A DNA stretch of 64,000 bases. It comes from Alteromonas antoniana. Lineage in GTDB: Bacteria; Pseudomonadota; Gammaproteobacteria; Enterobacterales; Alteromonadaceae. The position numbers and the translations under genes were made by a program. Location: contig NZ_JAESDH010000026.1 of NCBI RefSeq assembly GCF_019249295.1, positions 1 to 64,000 on the forward strand, given 5' to 3'. Positions 1 through 8,363 of this stretch are shown in pieces. The stretch's first letter is position 1. Each line of letters starts with the position of its first letter. The notes under the pieces were generated by a model that had not been told where the DNA came from, did not search any database, and saw nothing but the letters and a program-made list of their open reading frames with translations.

Positions 1-206
1 GCGACGTAGACTAGCGAATCAGGACAACAAGTTTACGTCTTTATCAAACCGTCCGTGAAAACGGGGTAGAACCCCTCATTAATAAACATGGCTACGAGCT
101 AGTAGACGGTAGATTATTTAGAAATTCAGCACTGCTAGCTAATTCGGATGCAGAGAAAATCGAGAGGGATAAAACTGCCATTGTTCGATATGAGTTATCC
201 GCGCCT

Positions 207-1481
207 ATGAAAGTTTTAGCGAAGCATGGATTTCTCGAAGGGCAATACTCTATATTCGATTATGGCTGTGGAAGAGGTGATGATCTCAGAGAGCTTGAGG
301 CACATGGACTTGATGCACTCGGTTGGGATCCAAATTTCTTACCGGACGCCGAAAAAGTAAACGCAGATCTAGTTAATCTGGGCTTTGTGATTAATGTGAT
401 AGAAGACCGAAACGAGCGTATGGAAGCAATTCAGGGTGCCTGGGAGCTTACTGAAAAGCTACTCGTAGTTTCTGCCATGCTGGCTAACGAGAGCTATCTG
501 GAACGCTTTACACCCTATAAAGATGGAATAATCACTAGCCGCAAAACGTTTCAGAAGTACTATAACCAAAGTGAGCTAAAAATGTTCATCGAGTTAAGCC
601 TCGATGAGTCGGCCATCGCCGTTGCGCCAGGCATTTATTTTGTTTTCAAAGATAAATATCTAGAACAAGACTTTCTACAGAGTCGTCATAAGAGAAAACA
701 TAACTGGGAGCATAAATCTCAGCCCATTGATGTTAGAGAGGCAAAAACTCAGCTGTTATTCACTAAACATAATGAGCTGTTAGAAACCTTCTGGAAAACA
801 TGTCTATTGCTAGCCCGCTGCCCAACTAAAGAGGAATTTGACCAGGCAGAGGAGTTGCTTGAGCTGGTCGGCACAATGAAAAAGGCATTTCGGCTATGCC
901 TATCTTTCTATGGCTCAGATGAGTTCAAGTTAGCGCAACAAATGCGGCGGGAAGATCTGCTTGTATATTTCGCAGTAGGCCTATTTGGCAAACGAAAGCC
1001 TTATAAGTATCAGCCAGAGCAAACAAAGCGCGATATAAAAGTATTCTTTGATACAAACAAAAGCGCACAAGCCCAGGCGACAGAACTTCTTTACCAAATA
1101 GCAGATGTTGAGGAAATAGAAAAAGAGTGCCTTGCTGCAAATAGTTACTTGCCTAAGAGCGTGTTAACGGAGGAGCTTGGACGGCCTCATTCACTTACCT
1201 TCCATAAAAAGTACATTGACTTGTTATCGCCACTTTTACGCGTTTATGTAAGTTCAGCTTTGCAGCTTTATGGGGAGTTGGAGGACATCCAGCTTATAAA
1301 GGTGCATATCAGTTCTGGTAAGCTGACACTGCTTGGCTATGAGAATTTCGAAAAAGCTAAGACGCCAAAATTAAAGGAACGAGTAAAAATTAAAATGGCT
1401 GACCAAGATGTGGACTTCTTCGACTACGTCGATGACCAATACGATACCTTTCTAGAGAATAAAAAGGATTACATTGAGTAA
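207..1481 (+). CDS. DNA phosphorothioation-associated putative methyltransferase, possibly 5'-truncated
   Basis: This looks like the SAM-dependent methyltransferase-like family that accompanies dnd operons. The supporting motif is the SAM-binding motif I, DYGCGRGDD, at residues 18-26, followed by an acidic residue in GWDPNF. The remainder (about residues 150-424) is helical and lacks a motif I can name. The substrate is unknown, and the link to phosphorothioation comes from its position 200 bp upstream of dndB on the same strand. ATG 207 is the only standard in-frame start. However, the frame stays open upstream to a TAG at 12-14, and the upstream codons read like family sequence (RDKTAIVRYELSAP just before the Met). 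The listed start is therefore probably internal. The gene may be truncated, frameshifted or started at a non-standard codon. Family assignment is fairly secure and the start is not. Confidence 0.75.
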   Translation: MKVLAKHGFLEGQYSIFDYGCGRGDDLRELEAHGLDALGWDPNFLPDAEKVNADLVNLGFVINVIEDRNERMEAIQGAWELTEKLLVVSAMLANESYLERFTPYKDGIITSRKTFQKYYNQSELKMFIELSLDESAIAVAPGIYFVFKDKYLEQDFLQSRHKRKHNWEHKSQPIDVREAKTQLLFTKHNELLETFWKTCLLLARCPTKEEFDQAEELLELVGTMKKAFRLCLSFYGSDEFKLAQQMRREDLLVYFAVGLFGKRKPYKYQPEQTKRDIKVFFDTNKSAQAQATELLYQIADVEEIEKECLAANSYLPKSVLTEELGRPHSLTFHKKYIDLLSPLLRVYVSSALQLYGELEDIQLIKVHISSGKLTLLGYENFEKAKTPKLKERVKIKMADQDVDFFDYVDDQYDTFLENKKDYIE

Positions 1482-1541
1482 TATTGCGACCTACCAACTA
1501 GACATTTCTCAGCTACTCAAGCTATTAGGCAAACTAATATA

Positions 1542-1557
1542 AAGTGGCGCGCCACTT
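1542..1557. repeat. 16-bp perfect palindrome downstream of the methyltransferase gene
   Basis: AAGTGGCG is followed directly by its reverse complement CGCCACTT. There is no T-run on either side, so an intrinsic terminator is unlikely. It could be a protein-binding site or a processing hairpin between the methyltransferase gene and the dndB promoter. Confidence 0.4.
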
Positions 1558-1622
1558 GGGACTTGAAAACTGGAAGTATCAAAACTGATCGTAACCAGTA
1601 CGTAATTTTTTAAAAACCAAAC

Positions 1623-1650
1623 TTTACATATCATATTTTTTACGTAAAAT
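1623..1650 (+). promoter_or_regulatory. Predicted sigma-70 promoter of dndBCDE
   Basis: A -35 box TTTACA (1623-1628) and a -10 box TAAAAT (1645-1650) are separated by 16 bp. The expected start site near 1657 leaves a leader of about 25 nt before dndB. No good Shine-Dalgarno sequence is visible before ATG 1682. The -10 box lies inside a perfect palindrome at 1640-1660. Confidence 0.55.
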
Positions 1651-1660
1651 TTTTACGTAA
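1640..1660. promoter_or_regulatory. Probable DndB operator: 21-bp perfect palindrome over the dndB -10 box
   Basis: Ten-base arms TTACGTAAAA and TTTTACGTAA flank a single central T. The site covers the -10 box and likely start site of the dnd operon, the usual position for a repressor. DndB proteins are known to repress dnd transcription and to bind sites containing TACG and CGTA half-sites. Here TACG and CGTA are 11 bp apart. A further GTACGTAA half-site lies at 1598-1605. Binding by this DndB is inference. Confidence 0.6.
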
Positions 1661-1681
1661 CAACCCTAGCTTTTTTTAATT

Positions 1682-2767
1682 ATGAATACATTAGACAACG
1701 ACTTCTGCTACTCCTTTCCCGCAGTGAGAGGCGTTCAGGCAGGGCGCCCTTTTTATATCGCCACCTGTCCATTGCGTATAATACCTAAAATATTCATATA
1801 CGACGAAGAAGAGGTTCCGCCGGAGCTGAGAGCTCAGCGTACGTTGAATAAAACCCGTATACCGGAAATGAGTCGCTATCTAGTGGATAACCCTGACGAT
1901 TATGTTTTTTCCGCTCTAACAGCGTCAGTTGGCAATGATGTCTCATTCATTGAGCAGGACAATGCCCCAAACATTGGCACGCTAAAAGTGTCGATGAACG
2001 CGAGCATTTTAATTAATGATGGCCAGCACCGCAGAGCAGCGATTGAAGAGGCGATAAAACACAAACCTGAGCTCGGTCAAGACAATATAGCCATTGTATT
2101 TTATATCGACGAAGGTCTACGTAGAAGCCAGCAAATGTTTGCGGATTTAAATCAACATGCAATCCGCCCATCATCTTCTCTATCAACGCTTTATGACGAC
2201 AGAGACCCTGGTGCTCGAGTAGCGAAATATCTAGCAAATACAGCAAAACCATTCGTTGGCTTCACGGAAATGGAAAAAAGTAGTATCCCGGTGAAGAGCA
2301 ATAAAATTTTCGCGTTAAGTGCTATCAAACATGCGACCAGAGCCTTGCTCAAAAAAGGGCCAAAAGAGGAAATTTCGGACGAAGAAAAACAATTGGCTTT
2401 GCAGTTTTGGAATGACATAAATGATAATATGCCGGAATGGAAATTGGTGCAGGATAAAAAGCTCGCTGTAAGCGAGTTCAGGCAAGAATACTTAACGGCT
2501 CACGGCATTGCGTTGCAAGCAATAGCCAACGTTGGTTGCCAGCTACTCGAGCTCACAGAGGAAAAACGCATGCCTCTGATCGCCAAAATGCAAAATATCG
2601 ATTGGCGCAAGTCAAATCGTGAGTGGATAAAACGTGCAATGATGCACGGTAAATTATCTAAAGCGGGCTCAAATATCTTTTTAACTGCAGTAGAAATTAA
2701 ACGCCAACTGGGCCTTCCTTTAGAAGAGGAAGAGCTAACCAAAGAAAAAGACTTACTAGCATCATGA
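1682..2767 (+). CDS. dndB: DndB, DGQHR-domain regulator of the phosphorothioation operon
   Basis: DndB is the transcriptional regulator of dnd operons and also affects modification level. The protein has 361 residues, normal for the family, and carries the diagnostic DGQHRRAA motif at about residues 113-120, within a ParB/DUF262-like fold. It is the first gene of dndBCDE and its stop overlaps the dndC start in an ATGA arrangement, so it is translationally coupled. The promoter just upstream carries a strong palindrome over the -10 box, consistent with autoregulation. The start follows an AT-rich leader with no clear ribosome-binding site, which might keep expression low. The family call is secure; the operator assignment is inferred. 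Confidence 0.93.
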   Translation: MNTLDNDFCYSFPAVRGVQAGRPFYIATCPLRIIPKIFIYDEEEVPPELRAQRTLNKTRIPEMSRYLVDNPDDYVFSALTASVGNDVSFIEQDNAPNIGTLKVSMNASILINDGQHRRAAIEEAIKHKPELGQDNIAIVFYIDEGLRRSQQMFADLNQHAIRPSSSLSTLYDDRDPGARVAKYLANTAKPFVGFTEMEKSSIPVKSNKIFALSAIKHATRALLKKGPKEEISDEEKQLALQFWNDINDNMPEWKLVQDKKLAVSEFRQEYLTAHGIALQAIANVGCQLLELTEEKRMPLIAKMQNIDWRKSNREWIKRAMMHGKLSKAGSNIFLTAVEIKRQLGLPLEEEELTKEKDLLAS

Positions 2768-4389
2768 CATTAGCCAAACAGTTCGAACTCGATGAGTATA
2801 TAGACTTCATCGAGCAGGAAGATTTTGCAGGAAAAGCCTTATCTGAATACGTGGCAAACGTGCAGCGCGTCTACCTTCAAGACAAGCGCCCTTGGGTTAT
2901 TGGTTATAGTGGTGGAAAAGACTCATCAGCCGTCATGGTGCTTGTTTATCTGGCACTGCTCGGCTTGAAGCCTGACGAGCGTCACAAGCATGTATTTGTG
3001 GTAGCTTCCGATACATTGGTAGAAACGCCAATCGTTGTAAACCATGTGAATAACTCATTAGAGGCGATTCAAAAGGGTGCAAAGCGGGATAATTTACCAA
3101 TAACCTCACATAAAGTAGTCCCCAAAACGAATGATACTTTTTGGGCAAATCTATTGGGTAAGGGCTACCCAGCACCAACGCGTAACTTCCGTTGGTGTAC
3201 CGAGCGAATGAAGATTGACCCAGTCAGCTCTTTTATTACTGATAAGATAAGTCAATATGATGAAGTAATTGTTGTATTAGGCTCGCGATCACAAGAAAGC
3301 GCATCGAGAGCGCAAGTTATAGCAAAGCATAAAATAGACGGCTCAGATCTGGCAAAGCACACCACTCTCTCTAATGCATTCATTTATACGCCTATTGATA
3401 TGTGGGCTGTGGATGATGTATGGAAAATCCTTCGATTTTGTCATCTAGAGCAACATGACACACCATATGGCATTAAAAATAAATGGTTCGATAAATACGA
3501 CCTTGAATGGGAAACCCCGTGGGGTGGAAAAAACTTAGTACTCTGGAACCTTTATAAAGACTCTTCCGGTCAGGGCGAGTGCCCTATGGTAATAGATGAG
3601 ACAACGCCTTCCTGCGGAAACTCTCGCTTCGGCTGTTGGACATGTACGGTCGTAACCAAAGATAGAGCGATGGAAAGCTTAGTGCAAAATGGTGAGACCT
3701 GGATGCTTCCATTGCTAAAATTCAGGAATATTCTTTCTAGAAGCACTTCGCCTAAGCTCAAGAAAAAATATCGTAATCATATTCGCCGAGACGGTCGACT
3801 AGCATTTAAAACGCTTAGAGAAGATGGTGAAAAGATATTAACTGACGATTACACCACAGGTCCTTACAAGCTCAAATACCGCAAATTAGCATTGAAGCTC
3901 CTGCTTAAAACGCAGAAAAAGCTTTCAACCTATCAAAAGGACCTAGAGCTCATCACTGTCCCTGAGTTATATGCTGTCCGACATGAGTGGCTAAACGATC
4001 CTAACGAGCCAGATTGGGACGATGAACTTCCTGTGATCTTTAGAGGCATCTTTGGATTTGATCTTGATTGGACTGTTGACGACACAAACCAATTCTCGCA
4101 GCAGGAGTCAGCTTTGCTTAGTGAGGTTGCCCCACACCACGATATCTCGCCACAGATGCTGAAGAAGCTCATCGATTTAGAAGTATCCATGAGTGGCCTA
4201 ACGCGCCGCGTAGGTATTTTTAATAAAATTGGTCGTCTTATTCAACAAGACTGGGAGTCAGCAGAGGCAATTATTAAAGAGAACAAAGACACTCGACAAA
4301 AGCAAATTGACCAGTCACGTGAAGTACAGAGCCTAACGGAAGAATTAGACATGATTAATGCCTCAATTGAACAGGAGGCTAGTTCATGA
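2764..4389 (+). CDS. dndC: DndC, DNA phosphorothioation sulfurtransferase
   Basis: DndC is an ATP-pyrophosphatase and iron-sulfur protein, related to PAPS reductases, that activates and transfers sulfur in DNA backbone phosphorothioation. The PP-loop SGGKDS is at about residues 49-54. A PAPS-reductase-like CTERMK segment follows at about 145-150. Four cysteines that could bind a 4Fe-4S cluster lie at about 273, 284, 291 and 294, in the order CPM, CGNSRFGCWTC. At 541 residues the length is normal. It overlaps dndB by 4 nt and dndD by 4 nt, both as ATGA. No dndA-type cysteine desulfurase gene is adjacent, so sulfur is presumably delivered by a chromosomal IscS-like enzyme, as in other dndA-less loci. 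Confidence 0.95.
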   Translation: MTLAKQFELDEYIDFIEQEDFAGKALSEYVANVQRVYLQDKRPWVIGYSGGKDSSAVMVLVYLALLGLKPDERHKHVFVVASDTLVETPIVVNHVNNSLEAIQKGAKRDNLPITSHKVVPKTNDTFWANLLGKGYPAPTRNFRWCTERMKIDPVSSFITDKISQYDEVIVVLGSRSQESASRAQVIAKHKIDGSDLAKHTTLSNAFIYTPIDMWAVDDVWKILRFCHLEQHDTPYGIKNKWFDKYDLEWETPWGGKNLVLWNLYKDSSGQGECPMVIDETTPSCGNSRFGCWTCTVVTKDRAMESLVQNGETWMLPLLKFRNILSRSTSPKLKKKYRNHIRRDGRLAFKTLREDGEKILTDDYTTGPYKLKYRKLALKLLLKTQKKLSTYQKDLELITVPELYAVRHEWLNDPNEPDWDDELPVIFRGIFGFDLDWTVDDTNQFSQQESALLSEVAPHHDISPQMLKKLIDLEVSMSGLTRRVGIFNKIGRLIQQDWESAEAIIKENKDTRQKQIDQSREVQSLTEELDMINASIEQEASS

Positions 4390-6380
4390 TTTTTAAACGT
4401 CTTACTCTAAATAACTTTCGCGTTTTTGATGGCGAACATAATATTGAATTAGCACCTCGCAAAGATGGAGTGTTCACCAAGCCTATTGTTTTATTCGGCG
4501 GACTTAATGGCGCAGGTAAAACCAGTATTCTAACCGCTATCCGGCTTTTGCTGATGGGTAAACGAGCCGTGGGCAGTATCATATCAGCCAAAGAGTACAG
4601 CGAGTATCTAGCTACCCAAATCAACAATAAAGCCAAGGCTGAGAATGATTCACCAATTGCCAGCATCTGTTTGGAGTTTACTCACACGCATAAGGGTAAA
4701 CACAATACGTTTGTAGTAGACAGGCTATGGGATATCTCAGGTAAAGAAACCCTTTCTTTAAAGCTTAACGACGAAGGATTAGATGTGCTCTCTGGCGAAC
4801 AAGTTCAAGCTGTACTCTCTGAAATGATACCGCCAGGGATAAGTGACTTGTTCTTTTTTGACGGTGAAAAAATAGCAGAGCTTGCCGAGGACGATACTGG
4901 TGCATATTTAAAAGAAGCCGTTCAAAAGCTGCTGGGGCTCGATGTTGTTAATCGTCTTACTGATGACTTAGACATTTATTTAAAGCAAGCCACCAAGGAC
5001 ACCATTGACAAAAAGTCTCTAGCCCAAATTACCGTGCTTGAAAAAGAGAAAGCCGAACATTATAAGGCTGCACAGCAAGCGCAAGAAAGTGCAGAGCAAA
5101 TCCGCCCTAGGCTTGCTGAGCTACGTAAGTCCGTTCAGGCAATTGAAGCTCAATTACAAGAACGTGGTGGAGCGTGGGCTAAAACTAAGAACCAAGAGAA
5201 AGCCAGAGCCAACCAGCTCGTAAAAGAAGAACACCAGCTCAGCGGCGCTATTCTACAGGAACTCGATGGTGCGTTCCCTATCGCTCTGGCTCCCACTGCC
5301 ATCTCAAATTTGATTAGCCAACTTGAGCTAGAACGGCAATTAAAGAAACAGCAAGCTTTTGCTCAAGAGTTCGACGCTATCTCTGGCGAGCTATCAAAAA
5401 CTTTAGCCAATAAATTTGGAGCAAAACCAGGGGACATATCTGGGTTGTTGGGTGAATTCATCTTAACCCGCCATAAGGCAGAAGCTGATAATGAGATTCT
5501 ATTGGATATTTCTGACTCTGACTTTTATCGGCTAAAGGCCACTGTTGATAGCGCTACATATGCAAAGGATAACGTAAGCTCTCTTTTGAATTCTTTAAAC
5601 AAGGTCCAAACAGAACTAGCTTCTCTCTCGATCAATATTGAACGAGCACCTGATGAGCAAGAGCTTGCGAAAATGTACGAGAATTTAAGAGATTTTGATA
5701 AGAAGATTCAAACAGCGAGAGAAGACTACAAATCACAGCTTTTACTTGCTAAAGATAACATGGCAAAAGCACTAGAGTTTGCCAAACGTCTTGAAAAACT
5801 CTTTAACCAGCAAAAAAACGAAGCAACAGTAGTAAAAGCCGTTACACGCGTTAACGCAGCACAGAGCGCATTAAGCGACTTTTCCACACGCTTAACACAT
5901 TTGCGCGTTGCACAGCTTGAAGAATTATTTGCAACCTCTTACCGTCGCCTTGCACGTAAAGGCGGCTTAAAATTAGGCGCAAGGATTGACGCTAAGACTT
6001 TCGATGTTTCGCTAATAGACAAGGATGGCATAGAGATAAACCGTAAGTCACTGTCTGCCGGCGAAAAGCAAATATTTGCCTTCGCTATACTTGAGGCTTT
6101 GGGCAAACTTTCTGGCAAAGTTTTACCTGTAGTTGTAGACACGCCACTTGGCAGGCTCGATTCAAAACACAGGGATAAACTGATTACGCACTACTTCCCT
6201 GAAGCAGGTGAGCAAGTCATTTTACTTTCTACCGATACCGAAGTGGACAAAGAGTTCTACACCCTACTCTCAGATAAAGTTTCTCATTCTTACGAAATTG
6301 ACTTTGACGAGAAAGCCCGATGTTCAAGGCTTAACGAAGGATATTTCTGGCAAGAAGAAAATCACAAGGAGGCTGTGTAA
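4386..6380 (+). CDS. dndD: DndD, SMC/Rad50-like ATPase of DNA phosphorothioation
   Basis: DndD is an ATPase thought to open or remodel DNA for sulfur insertion with DndC and DndE. The Walker A motif GGLNGAGKTS is at residues 38-47. A long charged coiled-coil region spans roughly 210-500. An ABC signature-like LSAGEKQIFAFAILEAL begins near residue 555, followed by a Walker B-like VVVDTPLGRLD. The 664-residue length fits the family. No CxxC zinc hook is visible in the coiled coil. The gene overlaps dndC by 4 nt (ATGA) and dndE by 1 nt (TAATG), so dndBCDE form one coupled operon. Confidence 0.95.
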   Translation: MIFKRLTLNNFRVFDGEHNIELAPRKDGVFTKPIVLFGGLNGAGKTSILTAIRLLLMGKRAVGSIISAKEYSEYLATQINNKAKAENDSPIASICLEFTHTHKGKHNTFVVDRLWDISGKETLSLKLNDEGLDVLSGEQVQAVLSEMIPPGISDLFFFDGEKIAELAEDDTGAYLKEAVQKLLGLDVVNRLTDDLDIYLKQATKDTIDKKSLAQITVLEKEKAEHYKAAQQAQESAEQIRPRLAELRKSVQAIEAQLQERGGAWAKTKNQEKARANQLVKEEHQLSGAILQELDGAFPIALAPTAISNLISQLELERQLKKQQAFAQEFDAISGELSKTLANKFGAKPGDISGLLGEFILTRHKAEADNEILLDISDSDFYRLKATVDSATYAKDNVSSLLNSLNKVQTELASLSINIERAPDEQELAKMYENLRDFDKKIQTAREDYKSQLLLAKDNMAKALEFAKRLEKLFNQQKNEATVVKAVTRVNAAQSALSDFSTRLTHLRVAQLEELFATSYRRLARKGGLKLGARIDAKTFDVSLIDKDGIEINRKSLSAGEKQIFAFAILEALGKLSGKVLPVVVDTPLGRLDSKHRDKLITHYFPEAGEQVILLSTDTEVDKEFYTLLSDKVSHSYEIDFDEKARCSRLNEGYFWQEENHKEAV

Positions 6381-6736
6381 TGTTACCTAATCGAATGCAG
6401 CTATCAAAAAATACTGAAGAGCAACTTAAAAAATTGAAAACACAGACAGGTGTTACACCTAATATATCGGCAAGAATTGCCTTTTTTAGTTCAATCGAAA
6501 GTGGTGACCGTTTTGACCAAATGAGTGACTATAAAACTGACGGTAGCCTTACACTAGATAAAATTACTTGGCTTGGTAAAACCCAAGCTGTAACAGAGCT
6601 ATTTTTAAAAAAAATGTATGCAACACTAGATGAACGCCAATTACAAGCAGCATGGGCCTATCATGTTGAACGTGGAATTTCTTCAACTCGAGTAGCTAAA
6701 AATTTGACTAAATTAATTGATAAAGTTATTGATTAG
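6380..6736 (+). CDS. dndE: DndE, DNA-binding component of phosphorothioation
   Basis: DndE is a small basic protein of the modification complex, described in other bacteria as binding nicked or double-stranded DNA. The protein has 118 residues with the family-like N-terminal region from RMQLSKNTEEQLKKL through ARIAFFSSIESG. Its start overlaps the dndD stop as TAATG. It is the last gene of dndBCDE and ends 37 bp from the convergent OLD-like gene. ATG 6395 is a possible alternative start. Identification rests on size, position and N-terminal pattern. Confidence 0.9.
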   Translation: MLPNRMQLSKNTEEQLKKLKTQTGVTPNISARIAFFSSIESGDRFDQMSDYKTDGSLTLDKITWLGKTQAVTELFLKKMYATLDERQLQAAWAYHVERGISSTRVAKNLTKLIDKVID

Positions 6737-6744
6737 AAAAGAGA

Positions 6745-6766
6745 GCTGCTCTTACTGAGGAGCAGC
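6745..6766. terminator. Hairpin between convergent dndE and the OLD-like gene
   Basis: GCTGCTC (6745-6751) pairs with GAGCAGC (6760-6766) around an 8-nt loop. It is placed where a bidirectional terminator would be expected, but neither side has a strong T-run, so termination efficiency is uncertain. Confidence 0.45.
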
Positions 6767-6773
6767 ATACTCG

Positions 6774-8363
6774 TTAAGCAAGCAACTCTACTTTCAAAAA
6801 ATGTTCGGCATAAGAAAGTTTACAATCGACTGGCCTGTCTAAAAGCCCATCAATATTAAACTTCTTTAGGCATGAGTTGGACAATTTCAAATTTTGATTA
6901 CAAACGTCCACAACATAATCTTCGCCTAAATTTTTCAAAACCCCTGAAATCCTTCTACCATAATTGTCTAAAGTGAATAGAAAAGAATTTATTTCTTCTC
7001 TATGGTTATTCAACCAAAACTTAATGGAAAGATTTTCTAGCGTACTAATCGAACCAAATTTAAGCTCCTCATCAAGATTTTCAAACCAGTCATGATAGTT
7101 GTCAAAGACGTTGTGTATTGCTGCAATACATTCATTTTTATCTCTAGGTAAATACTCAGAAAAACTCTCAACATTTTCAAGTATGAATTTTATAACCTCT
7201 TTTTCTGGTGGCTCAGAGTAACGATTGGGTAAATAGTGAATAGGAAGCAAATACTTAGCATGATCAACTTTACCAACCATGTCACCATCTAAAATTGCGA
7301 TTTGCTCAATGTTTTTAGAGCAATAGTGTTTTGCTACTTCTAAGATATGCGACTCGCCGTTTAGTACGTCAATAAAAAATTCAGAACTATATGACGGAGA
7401 ATAGTTTAAAAAAATTTCTTTAAGTACTAATTTAGCAAACCTGTCTTCGACAAAAAATACACCTTTCTTGGGAGGAGTTAAACCTAAAGCATCTAAATAC
7501 TGAGATTTTTTATGCTCTCTGATTAGGCTTATTTTCTCATCTGGATTTTGCTTGACAATGGAACAAGAGTTAACATTTTGTTTCTGTAATACTAAATCAG
7601 AATGTGTACTCATGATAATATGTAGAAAGTTTTTCTGAGCTACGTAGGCAATAAAATCCATTAAATATTCTTGCGACTTTGAACAAAGGAATGCTTCAGG
7701 CTCTTCCAACAATATAATAGAGTTCTTTGGCGCGGTTAACAACTTCCAAACTAGATATATTACCTTATGCTCACCTTGTCCCATCTGCAACGTCGAATAA
7801 CAATTTTCTTTTTTGAAAACCTTGAAGAATGGAAGAACCTCAGTGTCATCTAGTTTGCCTTCAACTTCGATCACAGAAACCGATGTTATTTGTTTAGATA
7901 ATATTCTCTGAATGTAGCCGATATACTCATTTAAAATATCACTTTCTTCGCCATTTTCCACATAATCTTCTATAAAGGTGCTATCAGAAGCTATCATTTT
8001 TCTTACATGAAGAGACTCCGAAGATGGATCCAAAAGAAAGCAATTTTCCCGAGCATCACTATATTCATTGTATGTTATTAGAGCGTCACTTGACTTTTCT
8101 CTTATATTAACTACCGACTTAATATCACGATATGAATCGTCTTCATCAAGAGATTTCAGCGTTCTAAATATAGAGTGTAGTATGCTCGACTTCCCTGCTC
8201 CATTTCGCCCGCAAAGAGTAATCAAACCAGAGTTGACATCGATTACTTTATTTTCCGAGTATTCACTGTCTATAATTTCTATGCTTTCTATTTCGTAGCG
8301 ATATTTCTTTCTTTTATTAACATTATTCCAATTGTCGGCAATCTTCGCTCTTCTATCAACCAT
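6774..8363 (-). CDS. OLD-like AAA ATPase with TOPRIM nuclease domain
   Basis: The architecture is that of overcoming-lysogenization-defect (OLD) family nucleases: an N-terminal ABC/SMC-type ATPase and a C-terminal TOPRIM domain. Visible motifs, counted from the longest frame, are Walker A GRNGAGKSS (54-62), an ABC signature-like QMGQGEHK (195-202), Walker B IILLEEPE (218-225), an H-loop STHS (254-257), then TOPRIM-like VED (307-309) and DGD (361-363). It is the last gene of the dptFGH operon. The first ATG (8369) has no spacing from the GGGAG sequence, whereas ATG 8363 sits 6 nt after it, so 8363 is chosen. The start lies inside the upstream DUF262 gene, implying coupled translation. Role as a PT-linked effector is inference. 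Confidence 0.8.
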   Translation of the reverse strand: MVDRRAKIADNWNNVNKRKKYRYEIESIEIIDSEYSENKVIDVNSGLITLCGRNGAGKSSILHSIFRTLKSLDEDDSYRDIKSVVNIREKSSDALITYNEYSDARENCFLLDPSSESLHVRKMIASDSTFIEDYVENGEESDILNEYIGYIQRILSKQITSVSVIEVEGKLDDTEVLPFFKVFKKENCYSTLQMGQGEHKVIYLVWKLLTAPKNSIILLEEPEAFLCSKSQEYLMDFIAYVAQKNFLHIIMSTHSDLVLQKQNVNSCSIVKQNPDEKISLIREHKKSQYLDALGLTPPKKGVFFVEDRFAKLVLKEIFLNYSPSYSSEFFIDVLNGESHILEVAKHYCSKNIEQIAILDGDMVGKVDHAKYLLPIHYLPNRYSEPPEKEVIKFILENVESFSEYLPRDKNECIAAIHNVFDNYHDWFENLDEELKFGSISTLENLSIKFWLNNHREEINSFLFTLDNYGRRISGVLKNLGEDYVVDVCNQNLKLSNSCLKKFNIDGLLDRPVDCKLSYAEHFLKVELLA

